A stretch of DNA of 64,000 nucleotides. Origin: a virus. Below are positions 63,604 to 64,000 of the stretch, one piece after another. Location of the stretch: IMG/VR virus record IMGVR_UViG_3300018080_000152, positions 21,914-85,913 of that record. One strand, 5' to 3'. The position numbers and the translations under genes are program-made. The notes beneath the pieces are model-generated. The model searched no databases. It had not been told where the DNA came from and saw nothing but the letters and a program-made list of their open reading frames with translations. Numbering within the stretch: the stretch's first letter is position 1; every line of letters starts with the position of its first letter.

Positions 63604-63687
63604 CGGAGGGGCCGGGAATCGAACCCGAGCCCGTGTTACCGGGGACAGTTTTCAAAACTGTGTAGCAAGCCAACTGCAATCCCCTCC
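63604..63687 (-). tRNA. tRNA-Ser(TGA)
   Basis: Acceptor GGAGGGG/CCCCTCC, anticodon stem ACAGT/ACTGT with loop TTTGAAA (anticodon TGA), long variable arm, T-loop TTCGATT, discriminator G. CT follows. GAGCGG/CCGCTC flanks pair outside the tRNA, perhaps aiding processing. The surrounding gene-free bases (63478-63603) show no other clear feature. Confidence 0.9.
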
Positions 63688-63741
63688 TTGTAACCGCTCT
63701 AGTTTTGTAGAGGTAGAACGGTAAGCAACAGCCTCTTTGTT

Positions 63742-64000
63742 TTACTCTGCAAGTTCCGTGCGTTCATCAGCGCTGAACGAACAGAAAGCCTCGCCGCCTT
63801 GTGACACAGAATGCCTCATGTTCGACACCTTGCTGGACATCATTTTGAGTGCCTTAGCTGTGTTGCATGTCTTGTAGTTAGCAGAGCTACATTGAGCAAT
63901 ACCAATCTGAGCACTCTCTTTGAAGGCATCTTGGTTTGCACCAAGATAGATGACCTTCCAATTGTACGTCTCTTCTTGAGTCTTAATCATGTCGTGGACT
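63742..64000 (-). CDS. C-terminal part of a VWA-domain-like protein (cut by window edge)
   Basis: The frame is open to the right edge (V-H-D before the first methionine in view), so the N-terminus is missing. YNWKVIYLGANQDAFKESAQIGI resembles the last strand and helix of von Willebrand factor A domains in phage and bacterial proteins (W-x-(F/V)-I-(F/Y)-L-G-A-N-x-D-A). The tail is serine-rich and charged. The function cannot be judged from this part. Confidence 0.55.
   Translation of the reverse strand, partial: VHDMIKTQEETYNWKVIYLGANQDAFKESAQIGIAQCSSANYKTCNTAKALKMMSSKVSNMRHSVSQGGEAFCSFSADERTELAE

Overview
The window looks like part of a large tailed-phage genome (Caudoviricetes; the gene content suggests a jumbo-type phage), not a cellular chromosome. 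Nearly every gene lies on the minus strand, start and stop codons overlap or abut, there are at least 22 tRNA genes, and a phage replication and nucleotide-supply set is intermixed with many short unrecognised proteins. The only convincing plus-strand gene is an HNH endonuclease at 53952-54413. No capsid, terminase or tail genes were recognised, so this is an early/metabolic arm. The host is not identifiable. It must read sigma70-type promoters (about a dozen TTGACA/TATAAT pairs) and probably has a Tat export pathway, because four phage proteins carry twin-arginine leaders.

Layout, left to right (transcription mostly right to left). 1-11.5 kb: glycosyltransferase end, SSB-like protein, a DNA polymerase III alpha subunit split into two genes with a DnaQ-like exonuclease and an HNH endonuclease between them, a PD-(D/E)XK nuclease and a second HNH gene. 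11.5-13.8 kb: dNMP kinase, then a RuvC/IS110-like DEDD protein flanked on both sides by arrays of a strictly spaced structured repeat; this is the most striking object in the window. 13.8-19.6 kb: primase, DnaB-type helicase, Vsr/DUF559-like nuclease and RecA. 19.6-23.6 kb: small proteins, two Tat-leader proteins, an FmdB-like zinc ribbon, one more copy of the structured repeat and an McrA-like HNH protein. 23.6-30.2 kb: polynucleotide kinase/phosphatase, RNA ligase, class II ribonucleotide reductase and dCMP deaminase.

30.2-41.9 kb is tRNA-rich and also carries two sigma-like factors, a ClpP-like protease, ThyX, a GGQ release-factor-like protein and two gene-free structured tracts. The larger, 654 nt, sits exactly between tRNA-Arg and tRNA-Cys and is a candidate giant ornate RNA. 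41.9-53 kb: small membrane proteins, sulfotransferase, NAMPT, methyltransferase, glycosyltransferases, a CinA-NMNAT fusion and a metallophosphoesterase. 53-56.8 kb: SSB, four tRNAs, the plus-strand HNH gene and small proteins. 56.8-62.7 kb: a cell-surface-glycan-like set (glycosyltransferases, ATP-grasp, LicD-like, DegT aminotransferase, methyltransferases). 62.7-64 kb: four more tRNAs, three tiny proteins and the end of a VWA-like protein.

The genes form coherent modules: replication (Pol III alpha in two parts, exonuclease, helicase, primase, RecA, two SSBs), dNTP supply (RNR, ThyX, dCMP deaminase, dNMP kinase), translation (tRNAs, tRNA repair by kinase plus ligase, GGQ protein), NAD+ rebuilding (NAMPT plus NMNAT), glycan assembly and transcription switching (two sigma-like proteins). 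All functions are assigned by reading motifs; no database search or folding program was run.
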